NCBI RefSeq assembly: GCF_030283145.1 | Contig: NZ_JASNWE010000001.1 | Location: forward strand, 62,001 to 126,000 | Source of the DNA: Actinomadura xylanilytica | Lineage (GTDB): Bacteria > Actinomycetota > Actinomycetes > Streptosporangiales > Streptosporangiaceae | DNA: 64,000 bases | Direction of reading: 5' to 3' | Shown: piece by piece, positions 42,162-51,227 of the stretch | Numbering within the stretch: the first letter of the stretch is position 1 | Layout: each line of letters begins with the position of its first letter | Program-made: the position numbers and the translations under genes | Notes under the pieces: generated by a model | Databases searched by the model: none | The model's input: only the letters and a program-made list of their open reading frames with translations | What the model was told of the DNA's origin: nothing

Positions 42162-43252
42162 CCGACACCGCACCGGACCTGGACCGGCTGCGCGGGGGCA
42201 CTCCCCCGCGCAATCACGACGCCCGCACGATCGCCGCGCTGACCTCCAATCCCGGCTGCGCCAGACGCGGGGTGATGGACGCCGCCGGGGTCGACAAGGA
42301 CAGCGTCGCCCGGCATCTCGGCTTCGCGTCGCCGTTCGGCCAGTCCCAGTTCGCGATCACGCGCGGGAACGTGTTCGAGGCCCAGGTGAAGGCCGAGGGC
42401 TGCGCCGAGCTGATCACCCTGCTGCGCGACCGGCTCGGGCTGGCCGTGCCCGAGGTCGCCTACGACGACCTGGAGGTGGTCGCGGGCAACGAGGGCCGGG
42501 AGCTGCGGCACGCCCGGACCCGGCGGCTGATCGCGCGGGCGCTGGAGTCCGGCGAGGGCACCCTGTTCGACCATCCGCTGCTGCGGCTCGACATCGCCGG
42601 GCAGGCCGCCTACCTGGAGCCGGACGTCATCGCGTTCCAGTTCGAGGGCCGCTTCCACATCATCGAGATCAAGTCGTTCGCGGTCATCGACGGGCAGGCC
42701 GAACCCGAGCAGGTCGCCGCCGCCGCACGGCAGTCCGCGGTGTACGTGCTGGCGCTGCGCCGGCTGATGGGCGAGCTCGGGCACGACCCCGGCCGGGTCT
42801 CGCACGAGGTGTTCCTGGTCTGCCCGGAGAACTTCTCCAACCGGCCGACCGCGACGCCGCTGGACGTGCGCCCCCAGCTCGCCGTGCTGGAGCGGCAGCT
42901 CGCGCGCCTCACCCGCATCGACACCATCCTCGACGCGCTGCCCGACGATCTGAGCTTCGAGCCGGGCGAGGACCTCGCCGAGGCGGTGCGGGCGGTCGAC
43001 GCCCGGTACGCGCCCGACTGCATGGCGAGCTGCGAGATGGCGTTCTACTGCCGGGACGAGGCGCGGGCGTGCGGCGCGACCGGCGCGCTCGGCCGTTCGG
43101 TCCGCGACGACCTCGGCGGCGTCGACTCCGTCGGCACCGCCCTCGCCCTCGCTGACGGTTCCCTGGACCCGTCCGCCGACCTGGCCGAGACCGCGGCGCA
43201 GCTCCGCACCGCCGCCCGCCTCCGCAGCGAGGCACTGGACGGTGCGGCATGA
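42158..43252 (+). CDS. Cas4/RecB-like PD-(D/E)XK nuclease with predicted Fe-S cysteines
   Basis: The 364-residue protein has the nuclease core 'YLEPDVIAFQFEGRFHIIEIKSF': Asp156, then Glu170-x-Lys172, the PD-(D/E)XK metal site, followed by a helix 'QVAAAARQSAVYVLALRRLM' like motif QhXXY. A Cys at 34 and three near the C-terminus (Cys288, Cys292, Cys298) are arranged like the 4Fe-4S staple of Cas4, AddB and Dna2 nucleases, with C-x3-C in place of C-x2-C. It should cut single-stranded or end DNA. Overlaps of 4 bp with the gene before place it in a coupled operon with a helicase two genes later. Confidence 0.85.
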   Translation: MTDTAPDLDRLRGGTPPRNHDARTIAALTSNPGCARRGVMDAAGVDKDSVARHLGFASPFGQSQFAITRGNVFEAQVKAEGCAELITLLRDRLGLAVPEVAYDDLEVVAGNEGRELRHARTRRLIARALESGEGTLFDHPLLRLDIAGQAAYLEPDVIAFQFEGRFHIIEIKSFAVIDGQAEPEQVAAAARQSAVYVLALRRLMGELGHDPGRVSHEVFLVCPENFSNRPTATPLDVRPQLAVLERQLARLTRIDTILDALPDDLSFEPGEDLAEAVRAVDARYAPDCMASCEMAFYCRDEARACGATGALGRSVRDDLGGVDSVGTALALADGSLDPSADLAETAAQLRTAARLRSEALDGAA

Positions 43253-43535
43253 GGCCCCCCGCCCCGCCGCGGCCGATGGGCGCGGCGCACCGGAAGCGTC
43301 CGGTGAATCCGGTAGGCGCGGGATGGACGAGACGTCTGGGGTGCCCGGCCCACCGGGCGTCCGCGGCGGGTGTGAGGTGTTCGGTCCGTTCGCCGCTGCC
43401 GGGATGTGCGGGCCGGATGGCGGGGCCGCCTCCGTCGAGGTGCACGGCGGGTGCGGGCGGGGTGTGCGTGGGGCGTTCGGGCTGGTCCTCGGGTTCGCGG
43501 ATGCGGCGAGGGCGGTCGGCGCGGTTGTCCCGGGT

Positions 43536-45008
43536 ATGAGCGCGCTCACCTCGCTGGCCCAGCTCGAGGCGGTGGCCTCGGGTGTGGCGCAGCCGCTGGC
43601 GACCGTCCGGCACTGCCATATGGCGGAGGCACCGCTCGTCCTCATCCCGTTGAAGCTCGCGGGCGAGGCGGCGGCGCCGCTGGCGGTCATGCTGGGGGCC
43701 GGGCCGGACGATCCGACGATGCTGATGGTGCCGCAGCCGCGCAACCGTGATCTGCGGTTCGCGTTCGCCGCCGACCTCGCCAAGCTGGTCCTCAACCACA
43801 TCGAGACGAGCCGCGGCGCGGTCGAGGAGCTGCCGCCGGGCAAGGACGGCGACGACCGGATCCGCTACGGCGACGCCCCGCAGATCCTGGTGCCCAACCG
43901 GGGCGGCATCGGATTCCTGCGGATGCTGGGCCGGTCCACCCGGTTCCGCAGCACCGAGGGCCCGTACGCGGTGGAGCCGTCGGTGCCGGTGCTCGGCCGC
44001 TGGCTGACCTGGTTCGCCGACCGGTACGACCGGCCAGGCTCCTCGCTGCTGCTGGCGGCGACCGAGACGCTGCGGATGCACTGGGCCACCGGGCAGAGCT
44101 CGCTGGAGGACGGCAATCTGGCGGCGCTGCTCGGCTGGATCGACCCGCCGGACGGGCTGGACGGCCCGGCCGCGGCGGCGCTGGCCGAGGATCCGGTGTC
44201 CTGCCCGCCCGCGGGCCCGTCCACCGATCCGACATTCGACAACGAGGTGCTCGCACCCGCGATCGCGGCCTACCACGCGTCCGGCGGCGACCACCGGGCC
44301 GAGGAGCGGCTCCGCACCGTGCTCGCCGGGCAACTCGCCCCCACGTGGGACGTGATGTGGCGGGCGGCCGCGCTGCTGCGGGAGCTGCCGGAGGGCGCGA
44401 GCGTGCCGGGCCGCTGGGAACGCGACCGCGACGCGTTCACCTACTACCACCAGACGTTCGGCGAGGCGTATCCGCAGGCACGCCGCGACTCGCCGGTGCG
44501 GGCGGCCAAGCGCCTGCACGACCTGGAGCGGGCTCAGGACGCCTACGACGCGCAGCGCGCGTTCGACGATCCGCTGGTCATGGCCGAGCACCGGCTGTCG
44601 GGGCAGGCGTTCGGCGGGGTGGTGACCGAGTGCGATCCGACCCGGCTGGACGAGACGGGCAAGCGCCCGAAGCTCCGCCCGTACCTGCGGATCGGCACCG
44701 AGGACCCGGTCCGGCTGGACGTGGGCACGACCGTCTGCAACGCCGCGCGGCCGTCCCTCAAGGGCAAGGTCGTGGAGTTCGGCGTCGGCGGGGTGCTGCT
44801 GGAGCTGACGGGCGGCATGGGGCGCAAGCTGTCCCCCGAGCCGGGTAGCGTCCCGGGGGTCGGCGACCGGGTGTGCTTCACCTCGCTGACCGACGGTTCG
44901 TACGGCGCGGCCCGGTTCCCCGAGCGCGAGGACACCCCGTGGACGCACGGCGGACCGCCCGAGGAGTACGTGCCGACCGACGAGGACGCCGAAGAGGAAT
45001 GGTCATGA
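43536..45008 (+). CDS. Nuclease-helicase operon protein 3, unrecognised
   Basis: This 490-residue protein is not recognised. It has an N-terminal alpha/beta part ('SALTSLAQLEAVASGVAQPLATVRHCHMAEAPLVLIPLKLAGEAAAPLAVMLG'), a helical middle, and a C-terminal beta-rich part ('TVCNAARPSLKGKVVEFGVGGVLLELTGG') that could be an OB- or SH3-like fold. The start is uncertain: ATG 43536 matches where sequence becomes coding-like, while ATG 43323 would shorten the gap after the nuclease gene to 70 bp. The stop overlaps the helicase ATG by 4 bp, so it is likely a subunit of the same machine. Confidence 0.8.
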   Translation: MSALTSLAQLEAVASGVAQPLATVRHCHMAEAPLVLIPLKLAGEAAAPLAVMLGAGPDDPTMLMVPQPRNRDLRFAFAADLAKLVLNHIETSRGAVEELPPGKDGDDRIRYGDAPQILVPNRGGIGFLRMLGRSTRFRSTEGPYAVEPSVPVLGRWLTWFADRYDRPGSSLLLAATETLRMHWATGQSSLEDGNLAALLGWIDPPDGLDGPAAAALAEDPVSCPPAGPSTDPTFDNEVLAPAIAAYHASGGDHRAEERLRTVLAGQLAPTWDVMWRAAALLRELPEGASVPGRWERDRDAFTYYHQTFGEAYPQARRDSPVRAAKRLHDLERAQDAYDAQRAFDDPLVMAEHRLSGQAFGGVVTECDPTRLDETGKRPKLRPYLRIGTEDPVRLDVGTTVCNAARPSLKGKVVEFGVGGVLLELTGGMGRKLSPEPGSVPGVGDRVCFTSLTDGSYGAARFPEREDTPWTHGGPPEEYVPTDEDAEEEWS

Positions 45009-46366
45009 CCGAGCATGCGGGTGGGGCGGGGCGGCTGTTCACGGTGCCGGACGGCGGCGTCGACCCGTCGGTGGCCGCGACCAAGGTCGTCGAGGAGGTA
45101 CTGGCCGACCTGGCGGGCCGGCACCGCGGGGTGGTGGTCGACTCCCCGCCCGGCGCGGGCAAGTCCACACTGGTGGTCCGGGCGGCCGGGCACCTGGCCG
45201 CCGCGGGCGAGCGGCTGATGATCGTCGCGCAGACCAACGAGCAGGTCGACGACCTCATCGAGCGGATCTCCGACAAGCATCCCGAGCTGACCCTGGGCCG
45301 GCTGTCGGCGTCCAACTACATCCCGTCCGACCGGGTCCTGGCGGTCCCGAAGGTGCGGGTCGCGACCAAGGCCGACGACCTGGCCGAGCACGCGGTGGTG
45401 ATCGCGACGGCCGCCAAGTGGGCCACGCTGTCGGACGGCTCGTGGGCGTGGGCGATCGTCGACGAGGCGTACCAGATGCGCTCGGACATGCTGCTGCGCA
45501 TCGCGGGCCGGTTCGAGCGGGCGCTGTTCGTGGGCGACCCGGGCCAGCTCGACCCGTTCTCCACCGTCGAGGTCGAACGCTGGGCGGGCCTGTCGTGGGA
45601 TCCGATGCGCAGCGCCGTGTCGGTCCTGCTCGCGCACAACCCGGACCTGCCCGTCCACCGGCTGCCGGTGTCGTGGCGGCTGCCCGCGTCCGCGGCGCCG
45701 GTGGTGTCGCGGGCGTTCTACCCGTTCACCGGGTTCAGGGCCGGCACCGGGCCGGACGACCGGCGCCTGGAGTACGGGGCGCGCGGCATGGGCACCACCT
45801 ACGACCGGGCGCTCGACGAGGCCGCCGCGTCCGGGTGGGCGCTGTTCGAGCTGCCCGCGCGGCACACGCTGCGCACCGACGCGGAGGCGGTGCGCGCCAC
45901 CGCGACGCTCGCGGTGCGGCTGCTCCAGCGGGGCCCGGTCGCGCACAGCGAGCAGGGGTCCCATCCGGTCGGCGCCGACCGGATCGCGATCGGCGCGGCG
46001 CACCGCGACCAGGTGGCCGCGATCCGCGCCGCGCTCGGGTCCCTCGGCGAGGGCATCACGGTCGACACCGCCAACCGGCTCCAGGGCCGCGAGTACGACG
46101 TGACGGTGGTGCTGCATCCGCTGTCCGGCCGCCGCGACGCCACGGCCTTCCATCTGGAGTCGGGACGGCTCTGCGTGCTGGCCTCACGGCACCGGCACGC
46201 CTGCATCGTGGTGGCGCGGGCGGGGATCCCCGAGCTGCTCGACGCGCATCCGTCCACCGAGGGGGTGCACCTCGGCGTCCCGGTGAAGTTCCCCGACGGC
46301 TGGGAGGCCAACCAGTCCGTCCTCGCCCACCTGGCCCGGCACCGCGTGCCCGCAGACGTCCCCTGA
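45005..46366 (+). CDS. SF1 (Dna2/Upf1-like) helicase or AAA ATPase
   Basis: The 453-residue protein has superfamily 1 helicase motifs: Walker A SPPGAGKST (47-55), motif Ia 'AQTNEQVDDL', Walker B WAIVDEA (Asp153, Glu154), motif III 'FVGDPGQLDPF' (176-185), motif V 'VDTANRLQGREYDVTVV', motif VI 'LCVLASRHRHACIVV'. The GDPGQL and LQGREYD patterns are those of the SF1B Upf1/Dna2 branch, which moves 5' to 3'. Translation is coupled to gene 3 (ATGA), with GAGGAA upstream. With the Cas4-like nuclease it recalls Dna2, in which both activities are in one polypeptide. Confidence 0.9.
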   Translation: MTEHAGGAGRLFTVPDGGVDPSVAATKVVEEVLADLAGRHRGVVVDSPPGAGKSTLVVRAAGHLAAAGERLMIVAQTNEQVDDLIERISDKHPELTLGRLSASNYIPSDRVLAVPKVRVATKADDLAEHAVVIATAAKWATLSDGSWAWAIVDEAYQMRSDMLLRIAGRFERALFVGDPGQLDPFSTVEVERWAGLSWDPMRSAVSVLLAHNPDLPVHRLPVSWRLPASAAPVVSRAFYPFTGFRAGTGPDDRRLEYGARGMGTTYDRALDEAAASGWALFELPARHTLRTDAEAVRATATLAVRLLQRGPVAHSEQGSHPVGADRIAIGAAHRDQVAAIRAALGSLGEGITVDTANRLQGREYDVTVVLHPLSGRRDATAFHLESGRLCVLASRHRHACIVVARAGIPELLDAHPSTEGVHLGVPVKFPDGWEANQSVLAHLARHRVPADVP

Positions 46367-46446
46367 GCACCACCGGGCCGGACCGCGGGCGTCCGGGGCG
46401 GCGGCGTCCGGGCGGAGGACGCGATCGGGGCGCTGGCCCGTGCCGG

Positions 46447-47256
46447 TCAGCGGGCGTGACCCGCGGTGGCCGCCCAGCGGCCATGGGCGCGGCTGATCGC
46501 GATCGGGTGGTCGAAGCAGGCGCTGACCAGCTCGGTGGTGACGACCTCGTCCGCCGGGCCCGCCGCGAGGACCCGGCCCTCGCGCAGCAGCAGCGCGTGG
46601 CTGGTGCTGGTGGGCAGCTCCTCCAGATGGTGGGTGACCAGCACGGTGGTCAGGCCCGGCCGGTTCTCGCGGAGCTCGTCGAGGGCCGCCAGCAGCCGTT
46701 CCCGCGCGGCGACGTCCAGGCCGGTGGCGGGCTCGTCGAGGAGGAGCAGCCGCGGGTCGGCCATCAGCGCCCGCGCGATCAGCGCCCGGCCCCGCTCCCC
46801 CTGCGACAGGTGGGGCCAGCGGGAGTCGGCGCGCGGGGCGAGGCCCATCAGCTCGATGAGCTCGGCGGCGCGGCGCAGCTCGTCCTCGCCGGGCGTCCAG
46901 CGCGGGACCAGCTCGATGGTGCCGGTCAGGCCGGTGAGGACGATCTCGCGGACGGTGCGCGCCGACTCCAGCGGGTGCCGCGGGTTGACCTGGCCGATCA
47001 GCGGGCGCAGGGCGTGCACGTCGACGCGGCCGAGCCGGTGCCCGAGGATCTCCGCCGTGCCGCGGGTCGGATGGGTGTAGGCGCCGAGGATGCCGAGCAG
47101 CGTGCTCTTGCCCGCGCCGTTCGGGCCGAGCAGGGCCCAGTGCTCGCCGGTCAGCACCGTGAGGCAGACCTGGTCGAGCAGCAGGCGCCGCTCCCGGACG
47201 AGATCGATCTTGTCGGCGGTCAGGACGATGTCGGTCCGGATCGGGGCGTGGGACAA
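46447..47256 (-). CDS. ABC transporter ATP-binding protein, possibly ModF/YjjK-like single subunit
   Basis: A 269-residue ATPase: Walker [14 protein letters not shown]-loop 'LIGQVNPRHPL', signature PHLSQGERGRALIARALMADP, Walker B LLLLDEPATGLD, and the H-loop His in 'VTHHLEELP'. It resembles ATPases of the molybdate/YlmA-type group ('[18 protein letters not shown]', 'HHLEELPTSTSHALLLREGRVLAAG') that are often encoded without a permease. No permease is adjacent. The TTG at 47256 is taken as start because GGGAGG lies 5 nt upstream; a longer reading from 47304 lacks a ribosome site. Confidence 0.88.
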   Translation of the reverse strand: MSHAPIRTDIVLTADKIDLVRERRLLLDQVCLTVLTGEHWALLGPNGAGKSTLLGILGAYTHPTRGTAEILGHRLGRVDVHALRPLIGQVNPRHPLESARTVREIVLTGLTGTIELVPRWTPGEDELRRAAELIELMGLAPRADSRWPHLSQGERGRALIARALMADPRLLLLDEPATGLDVAARERLLAALDELRENRPGLTTVLVTHHLEELPTSTSHALLLREGRVLAAGPADEVVTTELVSACFDHPIAISRAHGRWAATAGHAR

Positions 47257-47548
47257 CGGGACCTCCCGGTCGGGCTGGCTCAGGGGCGCGGGCGCGCGAG
47301 GCACGCGGCGGTGCGGTGCGGCACGGGGAGGCGCGGGCCGCCGGGATCGCCGGGAGCGCGGGCGCCAAAGAAGATCTTCACACTATCCGACACCGCGCCA
47401 CGCCGGGCCACCAGGGCGAAAGCCCGGACGGTGCGGACGCCCGGGCCGCCCCGGCGATCGTTGATCATGTTGTTCGGGGCACCCGGTTCGCTCGAGCCGC
47501 CCGGCCGGATACTGTGAGAACCGGTGCCTCGGCGATCAGGAGGGGGAC

Positions 47549-48064
47549 ATGGAGGACATCGGCCTCATGTGCGCCCGCTGCGGCGGCGAGGTGCACGACG
47601 TGACGCACAACCGCGAGGGATCGCTCGACGGCGTCGGATACCGGCACAACCGGCGGGTGGAGCCGTGGGACCACGAGTTGGAGCTCGCCGTGGGCGAGGC
47701 GGCCCCGCACCCCCAGGACTGCGACTTCTGCGGCGCCGGTGGCCCGAGCTGGCTCTACTACCCGACGCTCGATCCCGAGGACACCGACATGTTCGAGGTC
47801 GAGCTCGACACCACGCACCTGTCCGACGACGACACCGCGGTCGCGGTGCTCAACATGCTGTACCCGTGGTACGCCTGCGACACCTGCTCGGTGCTGGTCG
47901 CCGACCGCAACGTCGACCGCCTCATCGCCCGCGCGCTGGAGCTCACCCCGGTCCGGGAGGACGGTCCCGTCGACGAGGAGACGGTGCGCGCGCGGCTCAG
48001 GGGATCGCTGTCGGTCTTCTTCACCACCCGGCCCGGACGCCCGCAGCCGTCCCGCGCCGTCTGA
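47549..48064 (+). CDS. Hypothetical protein with zinc-ribbon-like Cys pairs
   Basis: The 171-residue protein has three CxxC pairs: CARC near residue 8, CDFC near 58, and CDTC near 112, plus His residues, suggesting zinc binding. The body is acidic (HPQDCDFCGAGGPSWLYYPTLDPEDTDMFEVEL) and lacks a membrane segment. I do not recognise the family; a structural zinc fold with a protein-binding role is plausible. The ATG has AGGAGGGGGA upstream, an excellent ribosome site. Confidence 0.8.
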   Translation: MEDIGLMCARCGGEVHDVTHNREGSLDGVGYRHNRRVEPWDHELELAVGEAAPHPQDCDFCGAGGPSWLYYPTLDPEDTDMFEVELDTTHLSDDDTAVAVLNMLYPWYACDTCSVLVADRNVDRLIARALELTPVREDGPVDEETVRARLRGSLSVFFTTRPGRPQPSRAV

Positions 48065-48150
48065 ACGCGGGCTGAACCCGGTCTGCGGACTGTCCGAGGA
48101 CGTCATTATGATCGGTCCCGTTTTGGTGCGCGAGAAGAGTGACCACGGGG

Positions 48151-48849
48151 ATGCAAGTGATCATAGACAAGCGGTTCCACGGGCCCGACGGTTCGGGCAA
48201 TGGCGGTTACGTGGCGGGGCTCCTGGCGGGGCACGTGGCCTCCGACACGGTGACGGTGGCGCTGCGGCAGCCTCCGCCGCTCGACACCGAGCTGCGGGTC
48301 TCCGACGATGACGAGCGGGGACGCAGCGTCCGGTTGTGGGAGGGCGATCGGCTGATCGCCGAAGGGCTCGCGGCGGCGATCGTGGTGCCGCCGGTGCCGG
48401 CGGTGCCCTACGCCGAGGCGCTGCGGGCCGCGGAGGGGTACCTCGGCCGCGGGGACGACCACCCGTTCCCGGGCTGCTTCGTGTGCGGCCCGGCGCGGGA
48501 GCCGGGCGACGGGATGCGGCTGGCACCCGGCCCGGTCGGCGAGGGCACGGTCGCCGCGGCGTGGACGCCGCGCGAGGCGCCCGGCCGCGAGCTGCTCTGG
48601 GCGGCGATGGACTGTCCGGGCGCCTGGTCGTTCGACCCGGTGGACCGCCCGGCCGTCCTCGGCACGATGACCGGGCAGGTCGTCGACCTGCCCGAGGCCG
48701 GGGAGGAGTGCGTGGTCATGGGCCTGGCCCGCAGCCGCGAGGGCCGCAAGCTGCACACCGCGACCGCGCTGTACGGGGCGGACGGGCGGCTGCTCGGCCG
48801 GGCCGAGCAGATCTGGATCGAGGTCGACAGGGAGCGGTTCGGGCGGTGA
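48151..48849 (+). CDS. Hotdog-fold thioesterase-like protein
   Basis: A 232-residue protein with features of double-hotdog acyl-CoA thioesterases: 'FHGPDGSGNGGYVAGLLAGHV' (substrate-helix Asn-Gly-Gly-Tyr), and 'GCFVCGPAREPGDGMRLAPGPV' followed by 'ELLWAAMDCPGAWSF' (second hotdog start). The usual HGG is replaced by NGG. Similar proteins in actinobacteria are called hypothetical. It may hydrolyse or bind an acyl-CoA. ATG 48151 is preferred over the upstream GTG 48139, but either is possible. Confidence 0.75.
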   Translation: MQVIIDKRFHGPDGSGNGGYVAGLLAGHVASDTVTVALRQPPPLDTELRVSDDDERGRSVRLWEGDRLIAEGLAAAIVVPPVPAVPYAEALRAAEGYLGRGDDHPFPGCFVCGPAREPGDGMRLAPGPVGEGTVAAAWTPREAPGRELLWAAMDCPGAWSFDPVDRPAVLGTMTGQVVDLPEAGEECVVMGLARSREGRKLHTATALYGADGRLLGRAEQIWIEVDRERFGR

Positions 48850-48900
48850 CCCTGCGGCCCGCTCCGCACCGCTCCCGTCCGGCCGGGCGGGGGCCCGGCC

Positions 48901-50532
48901 TCAGTGGCCGGTGAAGAGCGGGTCCTCGCGGTCGTTGCCGTTGACCGGCCGCCCGTTGGCGGGCGGCGGGTTCCCGCCCTGCATGGGGTTGCCGCCGCCG
49001 GCGTGCGGGGGGCCGACGAGGGGCGGGCGGCCCGGCATGGGCGTTCCTCCGGTCTGCGCCGGCCCCGTGCTCGGGATGGGCCCGGTGCCGTTCGGGACGC
49101 CGCCGGGGCCGCTCTGCCCACCCGGGCCGTTCGGACCGCCGATCGGGGGCGGGCCCTGCGGGACGCCCGGGTTCTGCTGCTGGGCGCCGGCGCCCGGCAT
49201 CCGCCCGCCGGGCGGGATGTTGGACGACAGCGTGTTGTGCGTGAAGTGGTCGATCTGCCGGCGGGCGCGGTCGGCCTCGGCGCGGGCGGCGTCGCGCTCG
49301 TCGGCGAGCGCGGTCAGCGCGGCCTGCTGCTCGGCGACCGACTGGGAGAGCTGGCGGAGCTGGACGGACTGGTCGTTGATCTTGGTGGCCATCTCCTCCC
49401 GCTCCGCGACGGCCTGCTGCGCCTGCGCCTGGGCGGCGTCGCGCTCCTTGGCGGCCTCGTCGGCGCGGGCGATGGCGCGCACCACCTCGGCCTCGGCCTC
49501 CGACTGCGAGCGCAGCGCGGTGGTCCGCTCGGCCTCGGCCTTGCTGGCGGCCTGCATGGCCCGCTGCCGCTGTGCCTCGGTGTCGCGCATCGCGTTGCGG
49601 AGGTCCTCGGCGCCCTGCTTGGCCACCGCGGACTCGACCCGCTGCGACTCGACCGCGCCCTCGCTCTCGGCGAGCTTGGAGTGCAGGGTGACCAGCTCGG
49701 CCCGCGCCGTCTCCAGGGCGGCGAGCAGCTCGGTCTCGCGGGCGGCGATGCGGTCGCGCTCGCTCTCGGCGGCGAGCTTGGCGGTGACCGACTGCTGCGC
49801 GATCTGGTGCGCCTCTTCCCACGCCTGCTGCGCGGCGTCGCGCTTGGCGGTGGCGAGCTTGGTCTCCTCGCGGGCGCCGGCGGCGTCCTTCTCGGCGGCG
49901 CCGGCGCGCTGGCGGGACGAGGCGGCCTCCTGCCACGCCTCCTCGGCCTTGCGCTGCGAGGCGTCCCGCTCGGTCTGCGCGATGGCGAGCTCGCGGGCGG
50001 CCTCGGCCCGGACCTCCGAGACGCGCCGCTCGACACCGGCGACGCTCAGCTCGGAGGTCAGCGAGTCGGCGAGCACGTCGGCGGCCTTCTCCAGGCGCTC
50101 GACCATCTCCCAGGTCGAGGCCACCTGCCCGGTCAGGCCCGGCGCGTCCCGGCCGCGCTCGCGGCGGTCGCGGGCCTCGCGGGCGCAGGCGCCGTCGTTG
50201 TCCTGGCAGTAGCGGACGGCACGGACGGTCCCCATGGGCTGCGGCACGGGACGCCCGCAGTTGGCGCAGGGCCACACGGTGACCGGCTCGCCCAGGCGGG
50301 CGATGACCGTCTCAGCGGGACGAGGTCCGACACCCGCCGCGTTCCCCTGGATCCCGGTGCCGGTGCCGTACCCGTGCTGGCCGGCCGGTTGCGCGCCGCC
50401 CTCTCCCCCCACGGGGCCGCTGGACGATGCGGACGCTCCGCCGTTCGGCTTCGGCCCCTCGGAGACCGCGGCTTCGGCGGTTACGGCCTTCTCCCTGTGA
50501 CCGCTATTGTCGCGCTCATCGCTATTAGGCAT
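48901..50532 (-). CDS. Large coiled-coil protein with Cys-pair motifs
   Basis: The protein is 543 residues. Residues 1-70 are low complexity; 'WPCANCGRPVPQ' and 'VRYCQDNDGAC' near residues 90-120 form a likely zinc site; residues ~140-430 are a continuous Ala/Glu/Arg/Gln coiled coil (heptads such as 'ELAIAQTERDASQRKAEEAWQEA'); the last ~110 residues are Pro/Gly-rich and disordered. It is reminiscent of cytoskeletal or scaffold proteins of filamentous actinomycetes (FilP or Scy-like in style, not shown to be homologous). ATG 50532 is preferred over GTG 50541. Confidence 0.8.
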   Translation of the reverse strand: MPNSDERDNSGHREKAVTAEAAVSEGPKPNGGASASSSGPVGGEGGAQPAGQHGYGTGTGIQGNAAGVGPRPAETVIARLGEPVTVWPCANCGRPVPQPMGTVRAVRYCQDNDGACAREARDRRERGRDAPGLTGQVASTWEMVERLEKAADVLADSLTSELSVAGVERRVSEVRAEAARELAIAQTERDASQRKAEEAWQEAASSRQRAGAAEKDAAGAREETKLATAKRDAAQQAWEEAHQIAQQSVTAKLAAESERDRIAARETELLAALETARAELVTLHSKLAESEGAVESQRVESAVAKQGAEDLRNAMRDTEAQRQRAMQAASKAEAERTTALRSQSEAEAEVVRAIARADEAAKERDAAQAQAQQAVAEREEMATKINDQSVQLRQLSQSVAEQQAALTALADERDAARAEADRARRQIDHFTHNTLSSNIPPGGRMPGAGAQQQNPGVPQGPPPIGGPNGPGGQSGPGGVPNGTGPIPSTGPAQTGGTPMPGRPPLVGPPHAGGGNPMQGGNPPPANGRPVNGNDREDPLFTGH

Positions 50533-50607
50533 GGAATGCACCCTACGGTGTCACCCCGGTGACCGCAGAGTCTTGGGGGCTTCCCGTGAGCCACCGCACT
50601 CGGCCCG

Positions 50608-51129
50608 TCAGCTCTCGGCGTATTCCTCCCGGAGCGCATCGCGGTGCTCGCGCCAGCGGTCCAGCATGCCGTTGATCTCCTTCTGCATGAAGGCGAAGAA
50701 TTCGGCGGACTCGGCCAGCCTGCGCCCCGCGGGGCTCTCGCGCCCGACCACCTGAGCCAGCTCGCCCAGGCTGTCCTCGAACATCGTCAGGGCCCGGTCG
50801 CGCCCGAGGATCGCGTCCTGCCAGACGTCGTCCCGCACGCGGAAGATGTCGCGGCGCGAGCCCGGCTCACGTTCGCGCAGGGCCATGTGAATCTGGGTGA
50901 GATGCCGTACCGCCCCGGAGACCGCGGCCGGGCTGACCCGGAGCAGCTCCGCGAGCTCGGCGGCGGTGAGCGTACCGGAGTCGGTGGCCATCAGGGCGGC
51001 GAAGACCCGCGCGGGCATGCGCTGCCAGCCGGCGTCGGCCATCTGCGCCGCGAACCGCTCGATGTACATCCGGACGGCCTCCGCCTCCTCGGCAGGCGGC
51101 GACGAGGTCGGCGGGCCGGTCTCTTCCAC
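50608..51129 (-). CDS. GbsR/MarR-family transcriptional regulator
   Basis: The 173-residue protein carries a MarR winged-helix domain: 'ERFAAQMADAGWQRMPARVFAALMATDSGTLTAAELAELLRVSPAAVSGAVRHLTQIHMALREREPGSRRDIFRV', followed by a helical C-terminus 'AGRRLAESAEFFAFMQKEINGMLDRWREH'. GbsR-type repressors often control a divergent ABC exporter, and such an operon starts 99 bp away. GTG 51129 is chosen for its GGGGAG ribosome site; ATG 51177 would add 16 residues without similarity. Confidence 0.9.
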   Translation of the reverse strand: MEETGPPTSSPPAEEAEAVRMYIERFAAQMADAGWQRMPARVFAALMATDSGTLTAAELAELLRVSPAAVSGAVRHLTQIHMALREREPGSRRDIFRVRDDVWQDAILGRDRALTMFEDSLGELAQVVGRESPAGRRLAESAEFFAFMQKEINGMLDRWREHRDALREEYAES

Positions 51130-51227
51130 AACAGCTCCCCAGGTCAGCTCGGTCGGACCAGTGTATCTGACCTTCATCTGTTTTATAGACTTCACAATTT
51201 CCTGAAAGAAGTGTAGTTTCAACACCC

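Noticed and set aside
48901-50532. Homology of the coiled-coil protein to DivIVA or FilP
   Set aside because: Only the general coiled-coil composition is shared. The DivIVA N-terminal motif is not present, and the Cys pairs are foreign to both families.
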